A model generated the notes under the pieces. That model was not told where the DNA came from. It did not search any database and saw only the letters and a program-made list of their open reading frames with translations. From the NCBI GenBank assembly GCA_033816765.1, contig CM066298.1, positions 186,001 to 250,000 of the forward strand: 64,000 bases of DNA. The letters are read 5' to 3'. Position 1 is the first letter of the stretch. Each line of letters opens with the position of its first letter. A program made the position numbers and the translations under genes. This DNA comes from Nothopassalora personata (Eukaryota > Ascomycota > Dothideomycetes > Mycosphaerellales > Mycosphaerellaceae). Below are positions 12,060-25,204 of the stretch, piece after piece.

Positions 12060-15000
12060 TAAGAAAAGTTTTATTTATGCTCTAGTACTAGTCTTATTTA
12101 CTTCTCCTTAACGCCTTATAGTCGGCTACTATACGATCCGTATTCGCGAGGCCCTCCGCCGGTTCCTAGCTATTATACTCCTCTAGCTAGTCCTTCTACT
12201 AGACTAGATACTATAGCTTGCCCTTACGCTTACGCCTATCTAGTACTGCCTCTACCTTATACTCTCCGTCCTTATTAGCTAGAGGGGGTACGGGTCTATC
12301 CTTATCGCTACCGATATACGGCTCGAGGAGAGAGATATAGAAGACGTTATAGAGCCTTAAGTCGGCTAGTAGCGCTAGGCGGTACGCCTACGAACCGATA
12401 GCGTCCGTAATGCGGTATAGGCCGATAAACTTCGGACCTATCTTCTTCTTTAGCACTACTAACTTAAGGTTCTTCGTTAACAATAGGACTAAGTTACCTA
12501 CGCGGTAGGTCTTAGCTTAGTAGGTCTTATTATAGTAGCGAGCCTAGCTTTCTACTACAGCCTTCTATCGCTCCTCGAGTATAGCGCGAAGTTTTCGCAT
12601 GCGACTCGTAGCTATTACCGCTACTAGTACTTCCCTCCCCTAGGTCTCGTCTCGAGATCTAGTTAGTATAGGGGTAATCTTAGGTTGCTAACCGTGCGCT
12701 ATTTCGAACGGACTTATCCGTAGTATTGGGTAGATGCTATTATTAGCTACGAATTTAGCAACTGTAAGCTACTTAGCCTACTTAGTTTAATTGTTACTAT
12801 AGTAATAACGAAGGTATTGTTCGAGGGTTTAGTTTGCCCTCTTAGTTTAGCCGTTAGTCTAAGGGTAAAAGGCCGTAGATAGCTTACGCTTTATACGCGC
12901 CTCGAAGTAGAAGTTACTCTAAAACTAACTAGTGAAGACCGGACCTCGGTCGCTTACTATGCCTAACGGGACACTATAGTGTCGTACGACTTTGTCTCGT
13001 AGGAGCCTCGTAAGCTCTACGGCTGTGTAAGTCTTCGTCGTCGGGATGTATAAGCTCATTTTTAAGTAGCGATCGACTATTACTAGGATCGCATTATATA
13101 CGCAACCGGCTCGCGTACTTAGAGGTAGGTCCGTAATAAAATCTATAGTAATTTCCTACTACGGTCGCTCCGGTCTAGGAAGCGGTTATAGCTCGCCGTA
13201 GGGTCGATAGCGCCTTGCCTTCGAACTCTAGTAGGTTCTATAGGCTTAGACGTATTGTTTTACGTCCGTACTAAGTGAGTCCTACTAATAATTACGTCGC
13301 AATAGCTCTTTAGTCTTAGTCCTTCTAAAGTGACCCGCGAGGACGTCGTCGTAGTGCATACGAATTAGATGCGACCTAATTACGTAATCCCTAGGTACTA
13401 CAATCGCGTCTCCGTAGTACATAAGGTTATCCTTTACATACTATCCCTTAGCGTCTCTCGCGCTTAGCGCCTACGCTAAGCATACAATATACTAGTCGTC
13501 TTACTACTACGCGATCTTTATTAAGAGTAGGATTAACTTACCCGTCGAGCTATAAGCTTAACCCTATATTACTATAGCGCACACTACTACTAGTAAAGAC
13601 GGCTTGTCTTAATAGAGAAGGTTACCTCTCCGTACTACTATCGCCGCGCCTATGTCGCCCTATATCGCCTCGTAGGTAGTAAGTACGCGCTTTACCGTCG
13701 GCTTGCTTATCCCTTCTAGAGACTCCTTCTAGAAAGACAGCTTACTTTGTAAGGTAGGCAGTAAGTTCGAAGTTTGTTACATTATAGCTACGTAGTTACT
13801 ACGTCTCGAAGGCGCGTCGGCTAGGTTAGTCTTACCCGGCCGATGCTCTACTATAAAATTAAAAGACTGTAGGAACGTAGCCTATCGAGCTTACCGCCTA
13901 TTTAGCTACTTTACTATTATAAAGCCCTATAGGTTAGCGTAGTCGACTAGTACTCGCACCGTATACGTAGCGCCCTCTAAGTATAGCCTCTAATGCTTAA
14001 AAGCCTTAACTACTATAAGTAGCTCCTAATCGTGCGTCTCGTAGTTGCACTTAGCTAGTATTATCTTACGTAAATAGAACGCGATAGGATACTACTTAGT
14101 ACTAAATAATTAGGATATAATACCTACGACCGCGAAACCTAAGGCATCCGTCTCGACTCGCGTACGTAGCGTAGGATCGAAGTGCCTAAGTATTAGTACA
14201 CCTAAGAATCCGGCCTTAAGCTATCGAAACGCCTACTCTTCGCTTAAGGTCTACGTAAGAGGGCCGTGCTTCTTACCGTCCTTAGATCCCTTTAGTAGGT
14301 CCGTTAGGGGCTTATAGACCCTTAAGTATCCTTCTATAAAACGCCGGTAGAAGTTGTAAAACCTAAGGAAGGACTAGACCTTATAAAAGGTCGTAGGTGT
14401 AGGCTATTCCTCGATAGCGGCTACCCTACTCCTATCTATCGACACGCCTACGGCGCTTACGACAAACCTAAGGAACTCTATACTCTCCTAGAAGAAGTAA
14501 CACTTCTTAGGGTTTACGAACAGGGCAAACTTTCGTAGCCTCTCTAGTACCGCGCGTACGGATCGTACGTGTACCTTACGCGTCTCGCTATAGATAAGGA
14601 TATTATCTAGGTAGACTACGTAAATGTTATTAACTAAGCCGGTTAGCGCCTTATTAATATACCCTTAAAAGGTTACCGGTGCGTTAGTTAACCCGAACGG
14701 CATTACTAGGTACTCGTAGTGTCCGTATCGCGTGCGAAACGTAGTCTTCTACTTATTGCCTCGCTTAATAGGGATACGATAGTAGGCGTCCTTCAAATCG
14801 ATTATAGTAAAGAACCTAGAACCTAATAGCCTATCTAGCGTCTCGCTAATTAGGGGTAGGGGGTATCGGTTCTTTACTATAATCTTATTTAGGCCTCTGT
14901 AATTAACATAGAGCCTAAGAGTGCTATTCTTCTTTAGCACGAATAGGATAGGCGCACCCGCCTCGCTTACGGACCGCCTAATCTACCCCTTCTCTATTGC

Positions 15001-16990
15001 TTACGCAAGGTACTCCTTTAAGGCCTCTAACTTAGTTAAGGACTAGTAGTACAGCGGCTTAAAAGGGGGTTTCTTTCCTTTAACGAGATTAATCGTATAC
15101 TTAACCCCGTCGGGCATCTTGCGCTTCGCCTACTTATTAGGTACGTATACATCTCGGAAGTCTATAAATTCTTTAGGCTACGAGGGGCCCTCTCCTTTAG
15201 GTACTACTACAGTAATAGCCCGAACACTTATCGCATAAACCTACTTTAAGCTCTCGAGATCCTTAAGGAACTCGCGTGCGTTACGCTACTAAACCGTAGG
15301 CGTCTCTACACCGTAGTACTACTAGTTATCCTTATCGGCCTTTACTATCCGATTACGATACCGCTAGGGTCTACCTAAAATCACTAATAGCCTACCTATA
15401 GGCACCGCGTAGTAGATAGCGTCACTTACGCGCTCTACTCCCGCGTTATTAGCGAGTCGTAGCCGAACCGTAAAGGCGCCGTAGTAATACCCTAGGTTAT
15501 ACGCATACGACTCTAACTTCGGCAGCCTTGCCCTATTAATAGGTTGCATTTAATGTCGGAGTACATACTTATACGATACTAGGCTAAGATCCGCACAGTT
15601 ATCTAGGAGAAACGTAGCCTCGCGAAAGCCCTTACGAGTCTCGACTACGCCTCGCAAGTAACGCGCTAGACACGTATCTACTCGCCTTAAGGGGTCGACT
15701 TTAGGAAAACTCGGACTTAGGAGCGACCTACTTATAGTCCTCTACCTTTTCCCTAGTCGCTACGATAGACACACATCTACTCGCCTTAAGGGGTCGACTT
15801 TAGGAAAACTCGGACTTAGGAGCGACCCACTTCTAGTCCTCTGCCTTTTCCCTAGTCGCTACCCTTCTTAGTTAGAGCCTTTGCAGCGTCTACCCTACGA
15901 ACCGCTTACGCGCTACGGTTCTTCCATAGGTGCCTATTCGGGCAATCCGTCTTAATGTGACCCTTCTTATAGCATCTATAGCACTCCGCTTTAGTCCTAT
16001 CGAAGGTTATAGACGATCCGCCGGCGTCCCGCTAGTGACTCGCACCCGGGTCGCGCGACGCCTAACTATACTTCTACTACTTCGAGCTACGATCGCTTCG
16101 CCCTTAGTCGCCCTTAGTCTCTCGCCTACGGCGACTATACTGCCCGCGGTTGTGCCCTCCGCTACTACGCTCCGTGCTTTTAATGCGCGAAGCTAGGATT
16201 ACTAGTTCCTCTCTAGTTATTAGGATGTTATAAAACTTAACGATTACGGACCGTAGGCTAGGCGTAAGCTTAGCGAGCATATGTCGTACGCGTTGCGCCT
16301 CCGTATAGTCCCCTAACTGATCCTCTATAATATCTAGCTTAGTCATAAACTAACGCACTGTCTAGTTATCCTTCTATTTTACCGCCTTATACTCTAATAT
16401 TACGTTAAGTACGCGGTTTATAGGATTACCGTATACGTCTCGATAGAACTCCTTAAAGTCCTAGTATATATACTCTTTAAGGTTAAGGACGCTATAGTTA
16501 GCGTGCTATCGCTCACTTGCCTCTCCGCTTAGGTATATAACCCTATATAGGACCTTTAACTCGTTCGTCGCATACGTGCCGCCTAAGAGGGTAAAGATAA
16601 GAGAGAGCTCCCTTAGGAATACCCGTGCTTTCTTAATCGAGTCCCCTCTAAAAGGCGTAGGTTCTTTAAGACGTAAACGTGTCGTATACGATACGACCGC
16701 GCCTCGAGCTACGATATTATCGTTAGTTACTATAGATAGAGGAGGGGGAGGGGGAGTAGGAGATAGTTCTCCGCCGGATTCGCCCTAAGGGTCCGCCGGC
16801 GGTACGCTTACGTCCCGCAAGATCTCTAACTGTTTAATCTCCCTCTATATCTCCTTCTCCTTAACCTCTACCCGAAGGGCATCCCTCCTTACGACTAAGG
16901 CTACACGCCTCGCTTATTGCTAGGCCCTAGGGCTTAGGGGAGCCGTAGGCGTAGCGCTACTGTCGTCGCGTTCGGACTCCATAGCGTGTA
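12060..16990 (-). pseudogene. Gypsy-1 gag-pol remnant with chromodomain
   Basis: From the 5' end of the coding strand: a gag segment near 16.1-16.9 kb; a perfect CX2CX4HX4C zinc knuckle at 15942-15983 (CYRCYKKGHIKTDC); a reverse transcriptase block at 14749-14940 including LYVNYRGLNKIIVKNRYPLP; the catalytic box at 14612-14623 reading YLDN, so the second Asp has become Asn through a G-to-A change; integrase near 13 kb; and a chromodomain near 12120-12295 with VEAVLDRRKRKGKL followed by TAG codons where Gln and Trp are expected. The gene is dead from RIP but the domain order identifies a chromovirus. Confidence 0.88.
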
Positions 16991-17007
16991 TAGATTGCAA
17001 CGAAGAG

Positions 17008-17016
17008 AAGAATTAG
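17008..17016 (-). other. Gypsy-1 putative self-priming primer-binding site
   Basis: Coding strand CTAATTCTT starts three bases after the 5' LTR (17020-17216). It is complementary to AAGAATTAG inside the LTR (17076-17084 on this strand reads ctaattctt). This is the arrangement of Tf1/sushi-type elements, in which the 5' end of the RNA primes reverse transcription. RIP may have shortened the match. Confidence 0.5.
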
Positions 17017-17019
17017 AAC

Positions 17020-17216
17020 TGTTAAGGGGATGTCGTAATGTATAGCACGCCCACGACCTACTAGTCGTAGATAAACTAATTCTTGCCTTTTGTTCAAGAC
17101 GCATCGCGCGTCGTAAGGTGTACTTATGCGTGTCACGTGCGGCTTGGTAGCCGGTCGCGACCGCATGTTATATGTAAGGCTACATGTAGGGGTTAGCTAC
17201 TAGGCTGCCCCTTATA
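17020..17216 (-). repeat. Gypsy-1 LTR (5' LTR in coding sense)
   Basis: 197 bp, tgttaagggg to ccccttata. Followed by the target duplication tatag at 17217-17221. Confidence 0.92.
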
Positions 17217-17221
17217 TATAG

Positions 17222-17334
17222 CCTTTTTATAAGTAGCCCTTTCAATTCTAGCTTAGATATATACAATCTACTACCTACTTTTAAAACACCTTTATAAGCC
17301 TATTTTATAACTTCTAACTACTTATAACGTAATA
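17222..17334 (+). repeat. Copia-2 5' LTR, second half
   Basis: Continues the LTR interrupted at 10523 and ends cgtaata at 17334, matching the end of the 3' LTR at 24445. Confidence 0.9.
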
Positions 17335-17439
17335 GTTATAAGCCCGATAGGCGCTTACTAACGTTCGCTATATAAAACGAAGCCCTAGAGTAGATTTTGC
17401 ATCGTTGTTAAAAACTAGTGGGATCTATTATTATCCTAT

Positions 17440-20400
17440 TAACAACTATTGTACAGTAGTATAGTAACCCTAGTAGACCTATAGGAACCTTCATTAGGCC
17501 CATTAACACCGTTATAGCGACTACCGAGACACCCGGTAGTGCCGGTACTTTACCGTACGGTACTATCGTTCTTAAGAGTTATAACTAATAGGATAGGTTT
17601 AACCGTTAGTTAGAGCTCTACGCTAAGTCTCTAAACATCTAGAAGTACGTAGATCCGAACGACACTACCGCCGAGCTAATAGAGCCGGTATACTTAACGT
17701 TCGAGTAAATCCAATTAGCATATACTACTAAAGACGCTACGGCTAAAGATAAGGAGCTTATTAAGCTCCGCTAATTAGACACCGACCGTAGGTAGCGGAT
17801 ATATAACATCTTTACGTCCGTAAGGTCCAAATTAGTTACCTACCTAATTAGGACTACTATAGAGCTAGGCTAGAAGCTAATACATAGTAAACGTACCCTT
17901 AGAGGTAAGGTCTAGGCTCTAAAGGATTAGTACGGACTAAACAACATATTACGTAAGCGATAGCTTATACTAGAGCTAAATAGGCTTTAGAAGAGCTAGG
18001 CCCGAAGGGTCGACGACTAGTATTTAGATTAGCTAGTACTATAGACTAAGATGCTAGATTGCAACTATACCGAGTACGGAGACCTACTACGACACTTCCT
18101 ACTTACGATATAGTAGAAAACTCCTACCTATAGAGCATTACTATATAACGAGTAGAAGCGTAATAAGCTCTCGCTTAGTAAGCTTACCGAGCGATACCTC
18201 GAATAGATACGCGACACTACTCTAGTTACTACGAACGGTCGATTAGTCTTCGTAACCTTTATAGGCGAACCCTTAGTAGAGGACGAGCCTCTACTACTAG
18301 CGCCTATAGTAGGTACAGTCGGTAGGAACAATAATAACGACCGTCGTCGTAGCCGCGGCGATAAGAGTCGTAACCGCAGTAACGGTGTAAACAAAGGAAA
18401 GAGTAGTAATAATAACGATAGGCTAAGCGGCTACTAGAATATTACCGGCGAGCCTAAGGAGAGTTATTATAAGAACCTCTATTTATACGATATAGTTAAC
18501 CCTGAGAAGCGTCTATTAAAGGATTAGCGCTCTAAGTAGTAGAAGAAGTGCTAGAAGCACTTTATTAATTACTACTTAGGCGATAATAGTAAACGCTTAC
18601 TAGGCGTATTGAATTGCAATAGGCGTACGGATAAGGAACGAGATAAGGCAATTGCTAAGGGCAAGGTAGCACCGCACGGCTTCACTAGTCTTACTATCCT
18701 TTCGAGCTCGATAAGCTAATTAAGCTTTAACTTTAGGGATTGCTAGGTATATAACAACTGCTCGGACACCTATGTTATTAATTACTATAACTAGTAGGGC
18801 GTAGAATTCATTATAGAGCGCCTAACTACCTTATTAATCTAAGCCGGAACCACGACATTCCCTATTACCGCATTAGGTAAGGTTCGTATAAAGATAGAGG
18901 GGATACTATTCACCCTATTAGATGTAGCCTATTACCTAGGCTTTTATATAAACGTTATCTCCTACTTACGTATAGAGACGGCTAGACTTTAGTAGCACGG
19001 ACGCACTAATTTAGTCTATTATAATAATAAGAAATTAATAGACCTATACCGCCCTACTAGCACAATCCCCTTCTTTAAGGTAGTTACACCGCCTTAGTTA
19101 GAGATAGTCTATAAATAGCTATCGAGTAATAATAGGAGCATCTTACTAAAGATTACTAAGAAGTAGCGCATAGCGCACTTTATTAGTACAATTAGTAAGG
19201 GTAATACTATCTAAATACCGCCTATTTAGGACTCTAACGGCGACCGTACCGTTATAGTAGTAATGAATAGCATAGGGGGTACTAAAGGTGTAGTAAGGTC
19301 TAGTAGGACCCCCATTAAACACCGTAAGCTCTTAGGCCGCTAGTAGTACTAAATCTTCGGCTATATTAGCGCTAAACGTATTAACTAGCTTCCGTTTAGA
19401 GTTGAGGGGGTGGTTATTAACCCTAATGCACCTAAAGCACCCCTCACTACATATTGTAGAGCATGTAGCCTAGCTAAGGTATATAAAGTGTTTAATAGGA
19501 CTAAGCTAATTAGGGCAATAACTCCCTATAGGCACGTAGCTATAGATTTAGCTAAGTTCATACTAGTATATAATAGTAATCGTTACCTAGTTCATTTCTA
19601 CAATTTAGATACCTACGGGCACTTTCAATTCACTATTAAGAATAGGGACTAACTATTAGTATTAGCTTACTTTAATAGCCTACTTAGCTTTATTAATTTT
19701 ATTAGGCGTAGGTTTATTTGCTTCTATAGCGATAATAAAGTAGCTATTAGCACAGCCTTCCGCTTAACTATTAATAACAATTAAATTGAGTAGCACAACA
19801 CTACTAATTACGCGTCTAACTAGGACCTAGTAGAACGAGCGGGCGGCGTTATTATTACGATGTCTCGTATAATCCGCATTTATGCTCGCCTACCTAAAAA
19901 GCTCTAGAATGAATGCATAGTAGCTACCGTCTATATTCTCTAGCGGTCACTAATCTAATTAAAAGGCTAGAAGACTCCCTTCGAATTAGTAATAGGCAGG
20001 GTACTAAATGTAGGCTACATAGTAGTGTACGGCTGCCTAGCCTACGTGTACATTCATAGTACTACTTAACTAGGCAAGACTAAGAAGCTTAAAGAACGAG
20101 CACTTATCGGATACCTTGTGGGCTACGACTCTACTAACATCTATAGGGTGTAGGACCTATCGAAAGATAGGGTCATATAGGTAAAGGACGTCCTCTTTAA
20201 TGAGACTACGTTCTACGACCTATTAATTCTTACTGCTAGTTACTTAACCCCTATTAAGAACATCGTAATAGTAGAACCGGCTAAAGAGCCTAAATAGTAC
20301 TACAACCTGTATATAGCTTACTATAAGTAGGACATAGTATAGGCCGAGGGGGTAGAAGAATAGGCTTAATAGTAGCCGCTCTATTAAAACCCTCGTTAAC

Positions 20401-22890
20401 ACGCCTATTATCAATTACTGCTTAGGCATGAACTACACTAGCTATAACACCGAGCGCTAGTAACATTTAACTAACCTAAAGGTAACAGCAGTTTCTAGCT
20501 ACTTAATTAGCCGTTATTAAATGACGCTACAACCCCTACACTTTTACGAGACTAGGTTCAATCCGGGGTCAAACTATCGACTAATAAGAGCATAGAGAAC
20601 TCCGACTATAATAATAGCTATTAAAACAACGCGGTTAACAGTAACGCGTCTTAATAGTACATTAACGACTTTAAGTAGCAATTAATAGATGCACTTATAG
20701 AGGAAGACCGTAAGGAGATTATAGTAGACATAGATGCTTTGACGACTCTAGACGTCGCTACCGCTCCTTCTTTAGTAATCCCCTTCGAAGAACTTAGTTA
20801 AATAGATAAGTTTTCCCCTAATTCTAACTACACCCTTACCGACACTAGGAAGAGGCTCCGAACCGCCTACTTCTACTATGCTCTATATAATATTATAGTC
20901 GCTAACGTTATTATTAGCTAGATAGCGGGCATCCGCCCGAGACCTCGTCACCTAGGACGTAAGCACTACGATGTCGTACGAACACGCCGATCCTCCCCTA
21001 CACGTACTATTAACACTATTACGTCGATATACCGCGATAACCTTCCGCCCGAACCTCTAAACTACCGAGCCGCTATGAAGCACCGCTTCGCCTAATAATA
21101 GCGTAAAGCTATAGCTAAAGAGTTTACTAAAGCAGTCTTAACCGGCACGTTTAAATAGACTACATAGTAAGAGAAGGATTAAAATGCTTAGTAAGAGGAC
21201 GGACTTTAGCTACCATTGCCGCTAAAGTAGGTGTATAAGTACAAGTTAGATAAGTATAGTATACTAAAGAGCTTTAAGGCCCGGCTATACGTAAGAGGCG
21301 ATCTATAGGGTATATACTTAGATATATACGCCGCTATATTACTAGTAAGCATGTTTCGCCTCTACTATACTATAGCCGCGAGCTTCGACCTAGAAGCTAA
21401 ATAGTTTAATGTTATTAACGCCTTCTTAAACTTAGACCTACTATATACTATGTATCTATAGCCGCCTCCTAGAATCGATCGCCCTACCGATAGATACGCT
21501 CTTAAACTAGTTAAGGCCCTCTACGGACTAAAGGAGTCCCCTTTATTATAGTATAACTCCCTTACCGAGACGCTAGCCTCCCTTAGAATAGTTCCTCTCT
21601 CGGACTCCGAATGCATCTACTATAATAATAAGGTTATGTTCTTCTTTTATATAGACGACCTAGTTATACTATATTACCGTAAGTATAAGGACTATGTACT
21701 TAGTATTAAGAAGCGTCTACTTACTAAGTACGAGATGCACGAGCTTAGAGATCTTACCTAGTTTCTAGGAATTAAGGTAATACGAGATCGGTAGAAGAGA
21801 CTACTATAGCTCTTATAGGAGGACTACATCGAGAAGCTCGCTACTAAGTTTAGTATATCTACTAGCGTACGTAAGACAAATGTGCTAGTAGATTAACACC
21901 TTAACTAGACGGTACCTAAAGGCTATGTTATAGAAGCTATTAAGATCCTTACTTACTAATAACGTATTAGATCCCTTAACTTCGTAGTAATATATACACG
22001 CCCGGACATTGCCTTTTCCCTATTAATGCTTTCGTAGTATCTAACTAAGTGTGACGGGCAGGTGGTAGACGAGTTGCAATACGAGTCTACGAAGAAGAGC
22101 GCGAGATGCGCGAGCTATTTAAATGCGCCGGAACAACGTTGTTCCGGGCCGATCTTTCACTGCAGGGTCCATTCACATGTGCCTGGTGTCGCTTCGTGAC
22201 ACTAAGCTAATAGACACGTATCTAAAGCTTATAGACTAGTATCTACGCTACCTCCTAGAGACTAAGAACCTCTACCTTGTATATAGCGCTAGTAAGTATA
22301 TTACTAGCCTATATAGTTAACCTAAACATCTTAGTAAGAACTATAAGTTCTTCGGTGCATTAGATGCCTCCTACGGTATAAACGTCGATAGGACTAGCTC
22401 TAGCGGATAGATCTTTATGCTCTTCGGCGGACTAGTCGACTATAAAGTATCTAAGTAGATTACTGTTACTAAGTCCTTAACCGAAGCCGAACTCCTTAGC
22501 CTATTATAAGCGGCATTAGAGCTAATCTAGTAGGAACGCATCTTCGCCGAGCTCTATCTCGAGTTTAACTAGTATACACACCTATACTATAATAACACCT
22601 AGACTATTCGACTTATTAACTAGTAAGGGCAAAAGCTTAACACTAAGCTACGCTATATTAACATCCACTACTACTAGCTCCGCTAGAGAAACTAGCGAGG
22701 AGATATCGAGATTCGGTATCTTAATACTAACGACATGCCTATAGATAGGCTTACTAAGCTACTACTACTATAAAAGTATAGGCACTTCGTAGAGCTACTT
22801 AACATAGCTAAGGAAGGCGTAGACCTACGCTCGTTAGCGCCTACTATAGATGCTAATGCTAGCCGCATCACCTTAGGGGGTGATAATAAC
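17440..22890 (+). pseudogene. Copia-2 gag-pol remnant
   Basis: Plus-strand translation with many TAG stops shows a Copia polyprotein. Gag lies at about 17.4-18.7 kb. An 80-codon open stretch at 19410-19652 contains the integrase zinc-site cysteines (CRACSLAK) and HVAIDLAKF. A further integrase segment with QDLVERAGG-like sequence, allowing a stop, is near 19.8 kb. The reverse transcriptase box reads YIDD at 21648-21659, where Copia-1 has YVDD. RNase H is at about 22.3-22.8 kb with INVDRTSSSG and TKSLTEAELLSL. The solo LTR at 22050-22201 interrupts it between reverse transcriptase and RNase H. Confidence 0.86.
22050..22201. mobile_element. Solo LTR (152 bp), not RIPed
   Basis: TGTGACGGGC at the left and TTCGTGACA at the right, flanked by the 5-bp duplication ctaag at 22045-22049 and 22202-22206. 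Copia-1 has the uninterrupted sequence at the matching place. The insert keeps normal CpA/TpG content, unlike its surroundings, so it arrived after RIP of the host element. It contains the perfect 20-bp palindrome ccggaacaacgttgttccgg. No internal region remains, so the parent element was removed by LTR-LTR recombination. Confidence 0.85.
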
Positions 22891-23860
22891 GCCTAAGAAG
22901 CGTAGGCCTACTACTAGTAGTAGCTCTTCTCGACAGTTACTAGTACTAGGCTTTAACTATAGGACTCTTCTCCTCGGTGCATCGTAGTAGCGATGTAGAA
23001 CGACATAGTAATTAGCCACTACTAAGCGCGACTTCCCTTTTATCCTTCTATACTATATTAGGAAGGAACTAGTAGTAGGACTGTATAAAAACACCTCTTT
23101 AGGTCTAAACCCTTCCTCTTACCTTAACTAACTAACATAGACTAGTAGAGGTTATATAGTATATTCGGCACTACTGTCTCCTCTACCGGCTCCGTACTAC
23201 CGCCTAGCGCCGCTAGCGCCGCTACCGCTAGAGTAAGCGTCTACTATTTACCGGCGCTGCCCTAGTACTACCATTACTAGTAGGTGTTTCTCGGACTCCT
23301 ATTAGCCTATAGTAAAAGGACCGGAAACACCCCTATTACTAGTAGCGGTGTAGCGTATACGCACTAGTAACGGCGTAGCTAATCACGAGCACCGAAACAC
23401 TATTAACTTCCCTACTACTAGTAGCATTAGTATTACTATTACTACCTCCGTTACTATATTATAACGAACGCTATAACATTATCGTTAATTCCTTTATTAT
23501 CGTCCTTACCTTACTTAGAGATAACATCTCTACCCGCTAGGCATATAGCACCTGTAGCACTACCGTCGATAGGATTACCCTTACCCTAAGTAGAAAGATA
23601 AGGCCTTTATAAGCTATAAAGACCTTTCATTAGGTAAAAGAGTTCCTACTAGGACGTAGCTAAATGGTAATCTCTACCTAAGGTAGGAAGCGGAGTTCTC
23701 TAAGACCGTGACCGAAGTTATATATGCGTAGTTATTAGATAGTAGTAAGGCACCCTAATTGCCGAAGTAACAGCGTACTATAACACCTATGATTTTAATT
23801 AAGAATGGAGCGGACATTGAAGCGGACGATAGGCTAAGCAATAAATTTAGTAGATATAAT

Positions 23861-23945
23861 AACCCCTAGGACTCGAACCTACAACCTTACATATCCGTTA
23901 AAATGTAGGGAGATAGCACGCCTTACCGTTTAGTACTATAAGAAC
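23861..23945 (-). pseudogene. tRNA-like relic in Copia-2 (counterpart of 3563-3645)
   Basis: The minus strand carries the B-box-like ggttcgagtcc (23869-23879 reads ggactcgaacc) and the same D-arm and anticodon-like segments as the copy in Copia-1. It is antisense to gag-pol in both elements, so it was part of the element before the two copies diverged. Confidence 0.35.
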
Positions 23946-24240
23946 AGCTTAGCTACCCTACCGGATAAGAATCACATCGCTTAGAACCTATTATATAGGT
24001 TAACTACAGTGTGAGGGACTTAGTAAGATTATAAATAGGGATGTAAGGCTAGGACAATAGCCTCACCTAAAACGCTAACTTAGCGCCCTACTATATAGCT
24101 TACAATAGAGCTCTAATAAGCGCATAGTAACGACGCCTTACGTTATAGGTGGGTAGGTGGGGTGATGGGTAATAGATAGGGTGCACGCGATTACATACGA
24201 TTAGCTTATTTACCTACAAGCCGCACGAGCTAAGGGGGTA

Positions 24241-24445
24241 TGTCACGATCTAAGCGTGCACCGGCGCTATAGCCTAATTAAACCTAAGGTAGTAGCGGCT
24301 AAGAATTAGGTGATATTAATTAGTTACCTGCAGCCTTTTTATAAGTAGCCCTTTCAATTCTAGCTTAGATACATACAATCTACTACCTACTTTTAAACAC
24401 CTTTATAAGCCCATTTCATGACTTCTAACCACTTATAACGTAATA
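24241..24445 (+). repeat. Copia-2 3' LTR
   Basis: 205 bp from tgtcacgatc to cgtaata, followed by the target duplication taggt (24446-24450). It is less RIPed than the split 5' copy. Confidence 0.92.
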
Positions 24446-24450
24446 TAGGT

Positions 24451-24850
24451 CTCCTCTTAGATCTAATAACTAGAGGGTCCCTTTTATTTATTCTTCTTCT
24501 AAGAGTAGTATATAAACATCTAGCAACATCTTAATGGTTTATATAGTCCTTCTTGCGGATCAAATTAGGTCTAGTAGCTATTAATTCAACTTAGGCTATT
24601 GTAAGCTAATTTCTAGGTCTTCTAAGTGTATTAATAGGTGGTTTCCTTCTAGATAGGGACAAATTGGGGTTCTCTTAAGAGGCCTTATACTGCTTAATTC
24701 ATTCCTTAGCTATGTTCTTACTAGGAACATCTAGGTCTAGTTTGTATAGTCTTAAATGCTATAAATAGAAGCTTTCTCCTATGTTATTAAGAACCTATTG
24801 TTTCTAGGTCTTGTAGAAGCTAGATCTCCTTAGGGTTTTATACACTAGCT
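24451..24850. other. AT-rich relic (right piece)
   Basis: Continuation of the older AT-rich relic on the right side of Copia-2; composition returns to normal at about 24850. Minus-strand frames look weakly protein-like with stops; unidentified. Confidence 0.4.
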
Positions 24851-25204
24851 TGTATAATAATACTCTTGAATAGGTGCGAGTTGTGACCATATTAGAGCAG
24901 TATATTGTTGCAATACAAGGGTAGATACATCATGAAAGGATGATGTTTTGATAAAGTCCAAATCCGGCCTAGTACGCGATTCTCGGCCGATTATGCGACC
25001 CACTGTGGTGGGTCGTTGAAAGAGCTCATCCCAGGCGCTACGTGCGACGGCTGATGTCTCTGGAGTCTTACGGTAGATAAAACAGAAAATGTCTCGCGTG
25101 CAATGTGCAAAACGTTTGCTGTCGAAGATGCGGTCCGCCGTGCTCCCCGCGATACTATGCAGTTTCACGCGTGGGGAGGAAGATTCGAGCCACTCAGGTA
25201 TCGT

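Larger units (their letters stand above)
10524..17216 (-). mobile_element. Chromodomain Gypsy LTR retrotransposon, RIP-degraded, nested (Gypsy-1)
   Basis: A 6693-bp element with 197-bp LTRs (10524-10720 and 17020-17216), inserted in the Copia-2 5' LTR with target duplication tatag (10519-10523 and 17217-17221). The coding strand is minus: gag with a CCHC knuckle near 15.9 kb, reverse transcriptase near 14.6-14.9 kb, integrase near 13 kb, chromodomain near 12.1-12.3 kb. A purine tract (gggaggggaggc) adjoins the 3' LTR on the coding strand at about 10721-10736. The outer bases tgt/aca have become tat/ata at the outermost ends while the inner LTR ends keep TGT and ACA. The 1.3 kb between the chromodomain and the 3' LTR is unusually long and holds antisense coding traces. 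Confidence 0.92.
10431..24445 (+). mobile_element. Copia LTR retrotransposon, RIP-degraded, interrupted (Copia-2)
   Basis: Second copy of the Copia family, plus orientation. The target duplication taggt is at 10426-10430 and 24446-24450. The 3' LTR is 24241-24445. The 5' LTR is split into 10431-10523 and 17222-17334 by the Gypsy at 10524-17216. The internal region 17335-24240 mirrors Copia-1, so 3-24 kb forms a large imperfect inverted repeat with arms of about 7 kb. A 152-bp solo LTR sits inside at 22050-22201. The 5' end reads TATTACG where the 3' LTR has TGTCACG, consistent with TG-to-TA change. Confidence 0.93.
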
